From the NCBI RefSeq assembly GCF_000331735.1, contig NC_020126.1:7691501-7755500 (forward strand): 64,000 bases of DNA, given 5' to 3'. Positions 7,595 through 16,045 of the stretch are shown here, in pieces (position 1 is the stretch's first letter; every line of letters starts with the position of its first letter). The notes beneath the pieces were generated by a model. It had not been told where the DNA came from and did no database searches. It saw only the letters and a list, made by a program, of their open reading frames with translations. Source of the stretch: Myxococcus stipitatus DSM 14675 (GTDB taxonomy: Bacteria > Myxococcota > Myxococcia > Myxococcales > Myxococcaceae). A program made the translations under genes and the position numbers.

Positions 7595-10186
7595 ATGTCG
7601 AGACGTTGTCGTTCGTGGTGGGTTCCACGCGTCGCCTTGCTGTGCTTCGCGGGAGTGGCGGCGACCGACTCGCTCGCAGTCGAGCGCCCCTCGCTGGTGA
7701 ACACACGCATCCTCACGCCCTTCAGCGCCAACGGCCACGCCTCCACGGTCGACGGCCGCGTCTTCGTGGGCAACATCCGGGAGGACTCGGCGACGACGAC
7801 CACGACGTGGGTCGCCAAGGCATTCCGCCCCGAAGCCGTGACGTATGACACGCAGGGCAAGCCCGACCTCTCCAGCGCGTTCTCGTACGGGCGCATCACC
7901 CAGGTGAGGAACGGAGAGAACGCGCTCGCGTTCTGCTTCACCCAACCCGCCGTGCCCTACCAGATGGTGGATGGGCTCGCGGTGTATCAGCCCTACATCG
8001 TCGACTCGCAGATGTTCAACGGGCCCAACGTGTTCCGCCGCCGCCCCGCGGACATCCGGGTGTCCCAGCCCTTCACCGCGCAGGCGGACGTGTCCTCGTT
8101 CACCACCGGCACCCTGGAGACGCTGATCACCGTCACCGGCGCGACCCTCCGGGGCATCGAGCCCACGATGACGTCCGATGGCCGGCTGCTCATCTTCCAG
8201 GGCGGCCCCTTCAACGACGGCGGCATCGACCACCTGATGTACTCGTACAACCCGACGCCGTGCGCCGCCTTCGGCTGGAGCAACCCGCGCCCCTTGTCGA
8301 TGATGTACAACGACACGACCTCGGGAGTTCAGCGATACCCGCTGGCTCGCTGGGGTCTCAAGTCCGCCACCGGTGAGCTCTTCGGCGACACGACCTCCGG
8401 CGCCCTGCTCCGAGGCGCCTATCCCTGGGTGGACCACGAGGGACGCAACGTCACGTACATGGGGGTCCTCTACAAGGATGGGGCGCGCCGGGAGGCCGTG
8501 AGCCTGATTGGCGCGGACACGGGCTGGGCCGCGCACCACATCGATGGCGCCATCAACACGGGCCGACTGGATATCGCGCACCTCTTCTACTCGAGCCCCA
8601 TGTGGAACTTCGAGCGGGAGCGCCCCCCGGAGCAGAACCTCCCGAACGGCACCGACAACAAGAGCCACTACCTGCCCGTCACCAAGTCCCACGACGTCCT
8701 CGCCCTCTTCGGCAGCAACACGTCGGACTACAACGAGGTCGACGTCGGCGAGCTGCGAGACCCCTTCCAACTGCTCAGCCTGCCCATGAACGAGCTGGTG
8801 ACGCGCGCGGGCACCTACGACTTGACGCGCACCCCGGACTATTCGGGCTACTTCTACACGGGCACCCTCATCGGCACCGCGTTCACCTCCACGGGCAACT
8901 TCGTGACCCAGCCCAGCTCCGGCTCGCTGTGGCAGCCCCATGGCAAGGGCAAGGCGCTCATCCTCCCCGGCGGCGGGGCCCTGTCCGTGAATGTGACGGA
9001 CGCCACTGGCACCGTGCGCGGCGTGGGCTCCGCCGTGCGAGGCTTCACCGTGCAGCTCGCCGTGAAGCCCGACGCGAACATCCACGCGGGCTGCACCACG
9101 GGCAATCCCTACCGCTACCTCCTCCACAAGGTCGGGGCGCTCGACCTCGTCTTCGAGGCCAACAACACGGTGCAGATGTCCTTCGTCATCAAGGGCACAC
9201 GCGTGCGCCTGGGGCCCAGCCTCCCGCTCCCCCTCGATGAATGGACCCACCTGGCCTACACCTGGGACGGCGTCACCGGGGCCTTCCGGGAGTACATCAA
9301 CGGGGTGCCCTCGAACCGCGCCCTCCCAGTGGCCCCGGGAACCTTCCGCATCGGCACGGGCCTGTTGTCCATTGGCGCGAGCAGCGTGCTGAACACCGAG
9401 TCCTGCCCCGCCAACGGCGAGGGCTCCTTCAAGGGCGCCATCGACGAGGTGCGCTTCTTCAACCACGCGCGCTCGGCCCGCTCCATCTGCATGATCTCCC
9501 ACGGCGCGAACTGTCTGCGGGAGTCCATCCAGGAGACCCCCACGGAGGGACAGTTCGGGATGAGCCAGCAGGCATTCCAGTGCAACAGCTACTCGGCGCT
9601 GGGCTCGCGAGCGTGCTCCTCCGCCATGCACCGCGTCTGCGCGCAGCGGGGGGCCCATGACGCGCTGGCCTCCAGCACCAACATCCTCGAGACGATTCAG
9701 CAGCTCATCGGCGAACGGCCGCCCATCTCGCTCCTGGGAGCGCTCGCCGCCGCCACGCCCACCGACGTCAGCGTGGCGTGCGCCCCCATCCAGCACGAGA
9801 GCGTCCCGGTCACCTTCGAGGAGCTGGCGCGCCTGCACACGCTCTGCACCGATGACCGCGCCGCGCAGACCTTCGACTGCACCGCCGCCGCCCATCGCTG
9901 GTGCAACAAGCTGGGCTGGACGACGGGGCAGATCTTCGAGGTGACGTCACGCCCCTGGGTGGGGTGCTTCAACTCCGGCCTCGTCGTGGATGTCACCAAG
10001 GACCAGTTCGGCCCCGCGTCCAACTCCGGCGCGTTCATGTCCACCGACTCCAAGCTGGAAGTCAGCCAGTGGTGCCAGGCGCGAGGATACGGCGCGGGCG
10101 TGGTGCAGGAGCTGCGCTCGGGCTTTCTCGTGCAGACCCACTGCTTCCAGCCCGCGGTGACGGTGCCGTGGAAGATCAACCCCTGA
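7595..10186 (+). CDS. Secreted LamG (concanavalin A-like) domain protein
   Basis: The 863-aa product starts after an AGGAGG site at 7585 and has an N-terminal signal peptide with twin Arg/Trp residues. Residues about 40-440 form a beta-rich region of unassigned fold. Residues about 470-640 form a LamG/laminin-G-like concanavalin A domain, shown by WTHLAYTWDG, REYINGVPSN and the closing GAIDEVRFFNHARS motif. The last 220 residues are Cys-rich and unassigned. LamG domains usually bind glycans or proteins outside the cell. No catalytic residues are recognised. Its stop overlaps by 11 bp the stop of a small minus-strand gene. Confidence 0.75.
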   Translation: MSRRCRSWWVPRVALLCFAGVAATDSLAVERPSLVNTRILTPFSANGHASTVDGRVFVGNIREDSATTTTTWVAKAFRPEAVTYDTQGKPDLSSAFSYGRITQVRNGENALAFCFTQPAVPYQMVDGLAVYQPYIVDSQMFNGPNVFRRRPADIRVSQPFTAQADVSSFTTGTLETLITVTGATLRGIEPTMTSDGRLLIFQGGPFNDGGIDHLMYSYNPTPCAAFGWSNPRPLSMMYNDTTSGVQRYPLARWGLKSATGELFGDTTSGALLRGAYPWVDHEGRNVTYMGVLYKDGARREAVSLIGADTGWAAHHIDGAINTGRLDIAHLFYSSPMWNFERERPPEQNLPNGTDNKSHYLPVTKSHDVLALFGSNTSDYNEVDVGELRDPFQLLSLPMNELVTRAGTYDLTRTPDYSGYFYTGTLIGTAFTSTGNFVTQPSSGSLWQPHGKGKALILPGGGALSVNVTDATGTVRGVGSAVRGFTVQLAVKPDANIHAGCTTGNPYRYLLHKVGALDLVFEANNTVQMSFVIKGTRVRLGPSLPLPLDEWTHLAYTWDGVTGAFREYINGVPSNRALPVAPGTFRIGTGLLSIGASSVLNTESCPANGEGSFKGAIDEVRFFNHARSARSICMISHGANCLRESIQETPTEGQFGMSQQAFQCNSYSALGSRACSSAMHRVCAQRGAHDALASSTNILETIQQLIGERPPISLLGALAAATPTDVSVACAPIQHESVPVTFEELARLHTLCTDDRAAQTFDCTAAAHRWCNKLGWTTGQIFEVTSRPWVGCFNSGLVVDVTKDQFGPASNSGAFMSTDSKLEVSQWCQARGYGAGVVQELRSGFLVQTHCFQPAVTVPWKINP

Positions 10187-10430
10187 AGGACGGCCCCCAA
10201 GCCCGGGCGGGCTCGTTCGGGCTCGGTGAGAACACCGACACCCGACCGTCCGGGCTGACCGCCACCCGGTAGCGCAGCGACATGGGGCCCACCTGGACCA
10301 GGCAGGTGGAGACGCGGTCATCCCCTCGCGTCTCCCGCTTCACCAGGACCAGGGGGCCCAACGGCCCCAGGCGACGGAGCAGGTCCTGATAGAACGGCAC
10401 GGCCCGCGGGAAGAACCACGCGGGGACCAT
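10176..10430 (-). CDS. Hypothetical small protein
   Basis: An open frame of 84 codons from ATG 10430 (an upstream ATG at 10505 would add 25 low-complexity residues). The sequence has an amphipathic start (FFPRAVPFYQDLLRRLG) and a beta-like tail including SLRYRVAVSPDGRVSVFSP, which reads like a real folded protein rather than a random shadow. No family recognised, no good ribosome binding site, and the end overlaps the LamG gene. Treat as tentative. Confidence 0.35.
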   Translation of the reverse strand: MVPAWFFPRAVPFYQDLLRRLGPLGPLVLVKRETRGDDRVSTCLVQVGPMSLRYRVAVSPDGRVSVFSPSPNEPARAWGPSFRG

Positions 10431-10592
10431 GATTGCAACGCAGCGCGCACGGGAACTCCAGAGGCCCGGACAAGGACTGTCCACGGGTCGCGCGCGGGCG
10501 ACCACCGGCCTCCCCTCGCGGTAGAGAAGTCAGGGCCGGTCGTTGTCCTCTGAAGGGGTCTGATTGGACGCCCCGTTCGCGGCCCAGACGCG

Positions 10593-10976
10593 CTACCGAC
10601 TGACTGCCGTTGCTTCGGCTGCGGCACCGACGAGGCTCGCGAACCTCGGCAGGAGCTCTGGAAAGTTCGCACCGGCGGCTTCCAGCACCGCGGACAGGGG
10701 ATGCGTGCCGCGCATGAGCAGCGCGCTGTTGCTGCCCCTCCGCTTGTCCACGCCACGGTCCCACCACGCCACCACCGTCCAGCCGTCGAGGTGGTGCAGG
10801 CAGGCCCGCCCCTCCTGTTCGGTCCTGTCGCTCGGAGGAAACCGCCCATCGAGTCGAGGAGGGCGCAGGTCGGCCGGCAGCAATGCCGCCTGCCCGCCGA
10901 ACCGGAGACGGCCGGGTGTCCAGAGCTCGTGCTCGGCGTCTCGCCAGCAGCCGTAGAAGAGGATTTCGTCGCGCAC
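10593..10976 (-). CDS. Conserved-looking hypothetical protein
   Basis: The likely start is GTG at 10976, giving 127 aa beginning VRDEILFYGCWRDAEHELW. The frame stays open upstream to an ATG at 11078, but that extension is low-complexity and Arg-rich. The product has a Trp/His-rich beginning, a core with HLDGWTVVAWWDRGVDKR, and an ending typical of a small single-domain protein. The composition argues for genuine coding, but no family or function can be named. Confidence 0.45.
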   Translation of the reverse strand: MRDEILFYGCWRDAEHELWTPGRLRFGGQAALLPADLRPPRLDGRFPPSDRTEQEGRACLHHLDGWTVVAWWDRGVDKRRGSNSALLMRGTHPLSAVLEAAGANFPELLPRFASLVGAAAEATAVSR

Positions 10977-11157
10977 CGCGCACCAGCCTAACCGGCCTCG
11001 TTTGTTCGCTCCAGCTGACCGAGTCCGCGCGCCTTGTGTCTGGCAGCGGTCGCCCTCCGTCCCCGTGGCTCGATACACGTTTCAAGCAGCACACACATCA
11101 CGTTTCAGCCCCTGGCCTCGGGACACGAGTTCCTCCCTACTGTCTCCAAGGTCCGCA

Positions 11158-12822
11158 ATGAACAAGCCTGTGTGCGTGTTGCTGTCGCTCGCTGTCGCGG
11201 CCTGCAACAACGAGCCTCCGCCCGAGTTCCCCCAGACGCTGTACATCAACGCCAAGGTGTTCACCGCACGAGCCTCGGGTGGCTTCGCGCAGTCGCTCCT
11301 GGTCGAAGGGGGCAAGGTGCTCGCCATCGGCCCCCCCTTGGAGGTCGAGGCCGTCGCCCGTCCCGAAGCCACCCTCGTGGACCTGGGCGGCCGCACCGTG
11401 GTGCCGGGCCTGGTGGATGCCCACGCGCATGTGGCCGCGCTGGGACACCCGACGTGGTGGGTGAATGACCTGGTCTTCGTCCCAGGCCCCGGCCCGAGTG
11501 CGCAGGAGGTGGCTCGGCTCGTGAAGGCCCGGGCCGAGACCACGCTCATGGGCACCCCCATCATGGCCTTCGTGTCGACGGGGTACTTCGCCACCGCGGG
11601 TGACGACCCGCGCGCCCTCCTGGACGCGGCCACGTCGTCGCATCCGGTCCTGACCGTGGACTGGATGGGGCACGGCACCACGGCCAACTCCGCCCTGCTC
11701 GCGCGGGCCGGGTATGTGGACGGGATGCCCGACCCGTTCGGCGGCAGGCTGTCCCGCGACAGCAGCGGCAGGCTGACGGGCCATGCCCAGGGCCTCGCGA
11801 GAGTCACCCTGCTCCAGGCGCTCGCGGACCTCGTCCCGACTTCGGAGTACGCCGAAGCCTATGACTGGTACGCCGACTTCGCCCTCCGGTTCGGCTACAC
11901 GGCGACCGTCGATCTCCCGTCCGTCCTGACCGAGGAGCGCACCGCCCAGGTCCACGCCGCGCAGGGGTCCCTCCATCAGTTCATTCCCGTGTGCCTCATC
12001 GACCAGGAAGGCGAGGTCTGCGCGCCAGGTCCAGACGGCGTGGTCCGACGCAAGGTGTTCCTGGATGGCAATCCGGTCGACTGCTCGACGTGGGTCTCCC
12101 TCCCGTATCTGGCGCCCCAGTCGTGCCCGGACGCGGGAGTCCCGTGGCTCGGGCAGCAGGGATTGACGAGGACCCAGCTCGACGCGGTGCTGGCGGACGT
12201 CATCACCCGAGGTGGCCAGCTCTTCGTCCACGCGCTGGGCGACTCGGCCGTGGAGTTGCTGTTGTCGAGACTGGAGACGTGGCCCCCCGAGACGTGGGGC
12301 GGGCGCGTGTCCTTGGAGCATGCGGACCTGATGAACCCGGGCCAGGTGGCGCGGGCGGGCGCGCTGGGCGTCGCGGTGGTGCAGACCCCTTCTCACTTCC
12401 CCGACTTCAAGACGCTGTTCCCCTTGAGGTTCACGCCCGAGCTGACGACCCATGCCCAACCCCTGCGCTCGCTCCTGAGTGCGGGCGTCCCGCTGGCCCT
12501 CGGCTCGGACAGCTTCGGCCTGCCCGCATCTCCGTGGACCGAGGTGATGCGCACCACCCAACTCCCGCTGCGCCCCGATGAAGCGCTGACGCGTGAGCAG
12601 GCCGTGACGGCGTGGACGAGGACCGCGGCCCAGGTCCGTGGGCTCCCAGGCGCGGGGGAGCTCGCGAAGGGCCACCCCGCGACGTTCGCGGTGTTGAACC
12701 AGGACGTGTTCACGGTGGCCCCCGAGGAGCTCCTGTTCACGCGGTCGGTGCTGACCGTGGTCGTCGGCCAGGTGGCCTGGAGTGACGGCTCCTTGCTGCC
12801 TGGGACTGGCGTGAGTCCGTGA
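11158..12822 (+). CDS. Lipoprotein amidohydrolase (YtcJ-like)
   Basis: The start at ATG 11158 gives 554 aa with a short lipoprotein signal (LLSLAVAAC, Cys14). The metal-hydrolase core shows VVPGLVDAHAHVAALGHP (metal-binding HAH near residue 88), LFVHALGDSAV (His in the central barrel), SLEHADL and the late LALGSDSFGLPASPWTEV motif with its Asp. These, together with the N-terminal beta-sandwich and the ending GHPATFAVLN, fit the amidohydrolase 3/YtcJ family acting on C-N bonds of small substrates. The substrate is not predictable. Lipid anchoring is unusual for this family outside myxobacteria and places the enzyme at the envelope. Confidence 0.8.
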   Translation: MNKPVCVLLSLAVAACNNEPPPEFPQTLYINAKVFTARASGGFAQSLLVEGGKVLAIGPPLEVEAVARPEATLVDLGGRTVVPGLVDAHAHVAALGHPTWWVNDLVFVPGPGPSAQEVARLVKARAETTLMGTPIMAFVSTGYFATAGDDPRALLDAATSSHPVLTVDWMGHGTTANSALLARAGYVDGMPDPFGGRLSRDSSGRLTGHAQGLARVTLLQALADLVPTSEYAEAYDWYADFALRFGYTATVDLPSVLTEERTAQVHAAQGSLHQFIPVCLIDQEGEVCAPGPDGVVRRKVFLDGNPVDCSTWVSLPYLAPQSCPDAGVPWLGQQGLTRTQLDAVLADVITRGGQLFVHALGDSAVELLLSRLETWPPETWGGRVSLEHADLMNPGQVARAGALGVAVVQTPSHFPDFKTLFPLRFTPELTTHAQPLRSLLSAGVPLALGSDSFGLPASPWTEVMRTTQLPLRPDEALTREQAVTAWTRTAAQVRGLPGAGELAKGHPATFAVLNQDVFTVAPEELLFTRSVLTVVVGQVAWSDGSLLPGTGVSP

Positions 12823-12837
12823 CAATGCAGACACGAC

Positions 12838-12863
12838 TGGGGGCTTCGAAAGCCAAGCCCCCA
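12838..12863. terminator. Shared terminator-like hairpin between convergent genes
   Basis: TGGGGGCTT (12838-12846) pairs perfectly with AAGCCCCCA (12855-12863) across an 8-nt loop. It lies 15 bp after the amidohydrolase stop and 53 bp before the stop of the opposing fulvocin-related gene. No strong T-run follows, so its efficiency is uncertain. Confidence 0.55.
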
Positions 12864-12916
12864 ATCGCTGTCCCGTTGGACTCTTCCGTCGATGATTGTG
12901 ATTCGCTCAGGCCCGA

Positions 12917-13513
12917 CTAGCCACAAAGGCCATTGCACCGGTATCCGCCCAGGAACCCGCACCCGCTTGCCTGCTGCCGGCAGGAATAAGCCCGGCAGGC
13001 AAAGCTCCCACAATACTGGCTCGACTGGCTGCACTCACACAGTGGCGCGAATGAACCCTCGGCGCCAGGCGCCTCGGGCGCCCCCAGCGTGGCCACGATG
13101 AGCCGCGCCTCATCCGGACTGAAAGCCTCCCCGACCGCCGCCTGTGCGCGCTGAAGCGCGGGCGACGCGCCCGTGGTGTAGAACTGAGGCTGGAGCGCCG
13201 CCAGCACCATCTCCAGCGCCGCGACCTGCCGCGCATTCATCCGCGGATGGCTCGCCATGTACTGGCGGATGTGCTCCTTCCAGAGCGAGACCTGCTGCTC
13301 TGGCGCCAGCGCCACCTGGATGGCTCGGCGGTACTCCGCGGGGAATCGGCTGACCTCATCCAAGGTGGTCGGGAGGCGGTCGGCATTCGCGTCGACCCAG
13401 GCCTGAATCCTTGCCTGGGCCTCGGAGCAGCTCTCCTCCGCTTGTGCGTGAGTCGGGAAGAACGCCATGAAAACACCCAGCGCCAAGGCGCCCAGAAGCG
13501 ACTTTGTCCACAT
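12917..13513 (-). CDS. Bacteriocin fulvocin C-related secreted protein
   Basis: From ATG 13513 the product is 198 aa: a signal peptide cut after AQA near residue 27, a helical proregion of about 130 residues, and a C-terminal Cys-rich domain of about 40 residues. This last part contains CECSQSSQYCGSFAC, YSCRQQASGCG and ends CNGLCG, matching fulvocin C, the 45-residue four-disulfide bacteriocin of Myxococcus fulvus. The layout suggests a secreted precursor whose C-terminus is released by a protease. Whether it kills is unknown. Family assignment is from the cysteine pattern. No immunity or processing gene is recognised next to it. Confidence 0.75.
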   Translation of the reverse strand: MWTKSLLGALALGVFMAFFPTHAQAEESCSEAQARIQAWVDANADRLPTTLDEVSRFPAEYRRAIQVALAPEQQVSLWKEHIRQYMASHPRMNARQVAALEMVLAALQPQFYTTGASPALQRAQAAVGEAFSPDEARLIVATLGAPEAPGAEGSFAPLCECSQSSQYCGSFACRAYSCRQQASGCGFLGGYRCNGLCG

Positions 13514-13901
13514 CGTCTTCAAGATTGGACTCCCATCAAGCGTGCGGCCAAATCCGCACACGAGACGTCTATCATTGCCATTTCGAAATCGACAGCCTTT
13601 CACCCAACCACAGACTCGACCTGCGCCGCGCCTGATTTCCAGACAACACATCGAACGACCGCTCTGACATTCTTTGGCGCCCCACCGCTCAAATCCATCC
13701 ACAACGTGTGAGCGAACGGTCGAACCGCCTGCCATTGAGACAATCCCAGCACACTCCCTGCCCGTCTGGCGGCGGTCCCTCCTTCACGGACAGCGGGTCC
13801 ACGCGATGCAGGCGTCCCCCGGTCATCCGGGTGGACCTCGTCGACCGAGCACGTGCGGACGGCCCTCCACGCCCCTTCGACGCACGGGGTGCTCGCCGCC
13901 G
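13514..13901. other. 388-bp gene-free stretch between fulvocin-related gene and LysR gene
   Basis: No convincing gene on either strand. It contains a perfect hairpin (GTGCGG at 13542-13547 with CCGCAC at 13554-13559, 6-nt loop) about 30 bp upstream of the fulvocin-related start, and the palindrome ATTTCGAAAT at 13580-13589. Its first half is richer in A+T than the flanking genes, as expected of a promoter region for the fulvocin-related gene. The second half holds only the region past the LysR stop. Confidence 0.4.
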
Positions 13902-14810
13902 TCAGGGAAGCACGCCCCTGCGCACCAGCTCGCGGAAGTAGCGCGCCGCCGGGTCCACGTGGGTGCGCTCGTGCCAGCACATGGAGATCTTGACGGAGCG
14001 CGCGGGATACGGCGCGTCGACGGGCTGCACCGCGAGACGAGCCCCCTGCTCCTTCACGAGTGACTCGGGCAGCGTGGCGACCAACTCCGTCGCCGCCACG
14101 ACCGCCGCCGCCGCCGTGAAGGACGGCACCGTCATCACGACCTCTCGCGGAATGCCCGCGCGCGCATAGGCCGCCGCGATGGCGTCCCGGAAGCTCTTGC
14201 CCGGCACCATGTCCACGCGGACGTGCTGAAGCCCTCCCAACGCTCGCGCCGACAGCCGCTTGCCCAGCGCCGGGTGCCCTCGACGCGCCACGAGCACCGT
14301 CCGCTCCGACAACAGCGGCTCGAAGTGCAGGCCCGCCCCCTCTCCCGCGAGCCCCAGGTGCAAGTCCACCTGCCCCGACCCCAGGTCCCCCAACGACACG
14401 AGCGAATCGATGCCCACCACCGACAGCCGCGCGTTCGGCAGCTCCTCGCGCATCAGCGCCGCGATGCGGGGCACCCACGTGAGCTGCCCCGCATCCGACA
14501 CCGCCAGGGTGAAGGTCTGCTGGCACCGCAGCGTCTCGAACGGGACCTCGTGGAGCGCCAGCTCCATCTCCCTCAGCCCTCTTGCAATCGCGGGCGCCAG
14601 CGCGAGCGCCCTCGGCGTGGGGACGATGCCCCGCCCCTTGCGCGTCACGAGCGGGTCCCCGAGCAATGCGCGGAGCCGGGCCAGGCTGTTGCTGATGGCC
14701 GACGGCGTGACGTGGAGCCGCTCGGACGCGCGGACCACGCTGCGCTCGGCGAGCACCGTGTGGAGGACCAGGAGGAGGTTGAGGTCGATGGCCCCTATCT
14801 GAATGCTCAT
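13902..14810 (-). CDS. LysR family transcriptional regulator
   Basis: The 302-aa product has the LysR winged-helix domain in residues 7-66: IDLNLLLVLHTVLAERSVVRASE, then TPSAISNSLARLRALLGDPL. An effector-binding domain of about 210 residues follows (VSDAGQLTW, HPALGKRLSARAL). Length is standard for LysR. It is transcribed away from the haloalkane dehalogenase gene with 67 bp between starts, the usual arrangement for a regulator and its target. A 6-bp inverted repeat sits in that gap. The start is supported by the family N-terminus. Confidence 0.9.
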   Translation of the reverse strand: MSIQIGAIDLNLLLVLHTVLAERSVVRASERLHVTPSAISNSLARLRALLGDPLVTRKGRGIVPTPRALALAPAIARGLREMELALHEVPFETLRCQQTFTLAVSDAGQLTWVPRIAALMREELPNARLSVVGIDSLVSLGDLGSGQVDLHLGLAGEGAGLHFEPLLSERTVLVARRGHPALGKRLSARALGGLQHVRVDMVPGKSFRDAIAAAYARAGIPREVVMTVPSFTAAAAVVAATELVATLPESLVKEQGARLAVQPVDAPYPARSVKISMCWHERTHVDPAARYFRELVRRGVLP

Positions 14811-14814
14811 TCCC

Positions 14815-14833
14815 CGTGAGGTTACTGCTCACG
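14815..14833. promoter_or_regulatory. Probable LysR operator in divergent promoter
   Basis: CGTGAG (14815-14820) and CTCACG (14828-14833) form a perfect inverted repeat with a 7-bp spacer. The site begins 5 bp upstream of the LysR start and lies about 45 bp upstream of the dehalogenase start. Size, symmetry and position fit a LysR recognition box that autoregulates the regulator and controls the divergent gene. Confidence 0.45.
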
Positions 14834-14877
14834 AACCATCACTGCCAGGAACGTCTCACCGGCCGCATATTGGGCAC

Positions 14878-15822
14878 ATGAACAAGCTGCTTGGCACTCT
14901 CCTCACCGGCGCGCTCGTCGCGTGCCACTCCACTCCACCCGCGCTCCCCTCCCGCCCGTCCATGCCCTCCATCCACCAGGTCCCCGTCCTCGATTCCTTC
15001 ATCTCCTACCGTGAGGAGGGCACCGGCTCGCCCATCGTGTTCCTCCACGGCAACCCCACGTCCTCGTACGTGTGGCGCAACGTGATGCCCCAACTCGCCG
15101 ACCGGGGCCGCGCCCTCGCGCCCGACCTCATCGGGATGGGGCACTCGGGCAAGCCCGACAGCGCCTATCGCTTCGCGGACCACGCGCGCTACCTGGACGC
15201 CTGGTTCGATGCGCTCCAACTGCGCGACGTCGTGCTCGTCGGCTACGACTGGGGGGGCGTGCTCGCCCTGGACTGGGCCGCTCGACACCCGGACCGCGTG
15301 CGCGGCGTCGTGGTCTTCGAGACCTTCCTCCGCCCCACGTTCTGGCGCGACTCGACGCCCGAGGGCGAGAAGCTGTTCCGCGCCCTGCGCACGCCCGGCG
15401 TCGGCGAGAAGATGGTGCTCGAGCAGAACGAGTTCCTCGCGCGCTCCCTCACCCATGGCGTCAAGACGGGCCTGAGCGAGAGCGCCCGCGAGGCCTACTA
15501 CGCCCCCTTCCCCGACGCCGCGTCCCGGCGCCCCATGCTCCAGTGGCCGCGGGAGATTCCCATCGACGGCCACCCCGCGGACGTGGTCGCCATCGTCGAG
15601 CGCAACAGCGCCTGGCTCGCCCAGCCCTCCTCCAAGCCCGCGCTCCTGCTGACGTTCGGAGACGGCGGCCTCAGTTCGCCCAAGACGCTCGAGTGGGTCC
15701 GCACCACCCTCCCGCGCCTCGACATCGTCCCGCTCCCCCCGGCTGGACACCATGCGCCGGAGGACGCGCCGGATGACATCGCCCGCGCGCTCCGAAGCTG
15801 GCTCGACCGCCAGGGCTGGTGA
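14878..15822 (+). CDS. Lipoprotein haloalkane dehalogenase-like alpha/beta hydrolase
   Basis: From ATG 14878 the product is 314 aa with a lipoprotein signal (TGALVAC). The hydrolase core carries the marks of haloalkane dehalogenase subfamily II: HGNPTSSYVWRN with halide-binding Asn59, nucleophile Asp124 and the adjacent Trp125 in GYDWGG, catalytic Glu148 in VVFETFLRP, and catalytic His291 in AGHHAPEDAPDDI. The complete DhaA-like triad plus both halide-stabilising residues argue for carbon-halogen cleavage rather than plain ester hydrolysis. The natural substrate is unknown. Lipid anchoring is unusual because characterised members are mostly cytoplasmic. Likely controlled by the divergent LysR gene. 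Confidence 0.8.
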   Translation: MNKLLGTLLTGALVACHSTPPALPSRPSMPSIHQVPVLDSFISYREEGTGSPIVFLHGNPTSSYVWRNVMPQLADRGRALAPDLIGMGHSGKPDSAYRFADHARYLDAWFDALQLRDVVLVGYDWGGVLALDWAARHPDRVRGVVVFETFLRPTFWRDSTPEGEKLFRALRTPGVGEKMVLEQNEFLARSLTHGVKTGLSESAREAYYAPFPDAASRRPMLQWPREIPIDGHPADVVAIVERNSAWLAQPSSKPALLLTFGDGGLSSPKTLEWVRTTLPRLDIVPLPPAGHHAPEDAPDDIARALRSWLDRQGW

Positions 15823-15838
15823 GCCTCCATCGAGACAT

Positions 15839-15860
15839 GGGTCCTCCGCGCGGAGGACCC
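15839..15860. terminator. Terminator-like palindrome after dehalogenase gene
   Basis: A 22-bp perfect palindrome (left half GGGTCCTCCGC) starts 17 bp after the dehalogenase stop. As RNA it gives a 9-bp GC-rich stem with a 4-nt loop. There is no T-run. The rest of the 223-bp gap before the protease gene shows no gene. Confidence 0.45.
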
Positions 15861-16045
15861 GCTCGCACGCCAGCGTCTCGAGCGCGGGCGTGCCCAGGCT
15901 GCTCCAGCGCGGTGAGCGCGCGCACACCTCGAAGCGCTCCCGCCCGCAGGACCGGAGGGGACACGTCACACGCGGACGTCAGACCCACCCCTCACGATGG
16001 CCCACGCTGTCTCACTTGTTTCACGGCCATCACCTAGGAGCACCG

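Noticed and set aside
7583-9895. Minus-strand open frame under the LamG gene
   Set aside because: Antisense shadow with no signal peptide or domain; the plus-strand gene has a strong ribosome binding site.
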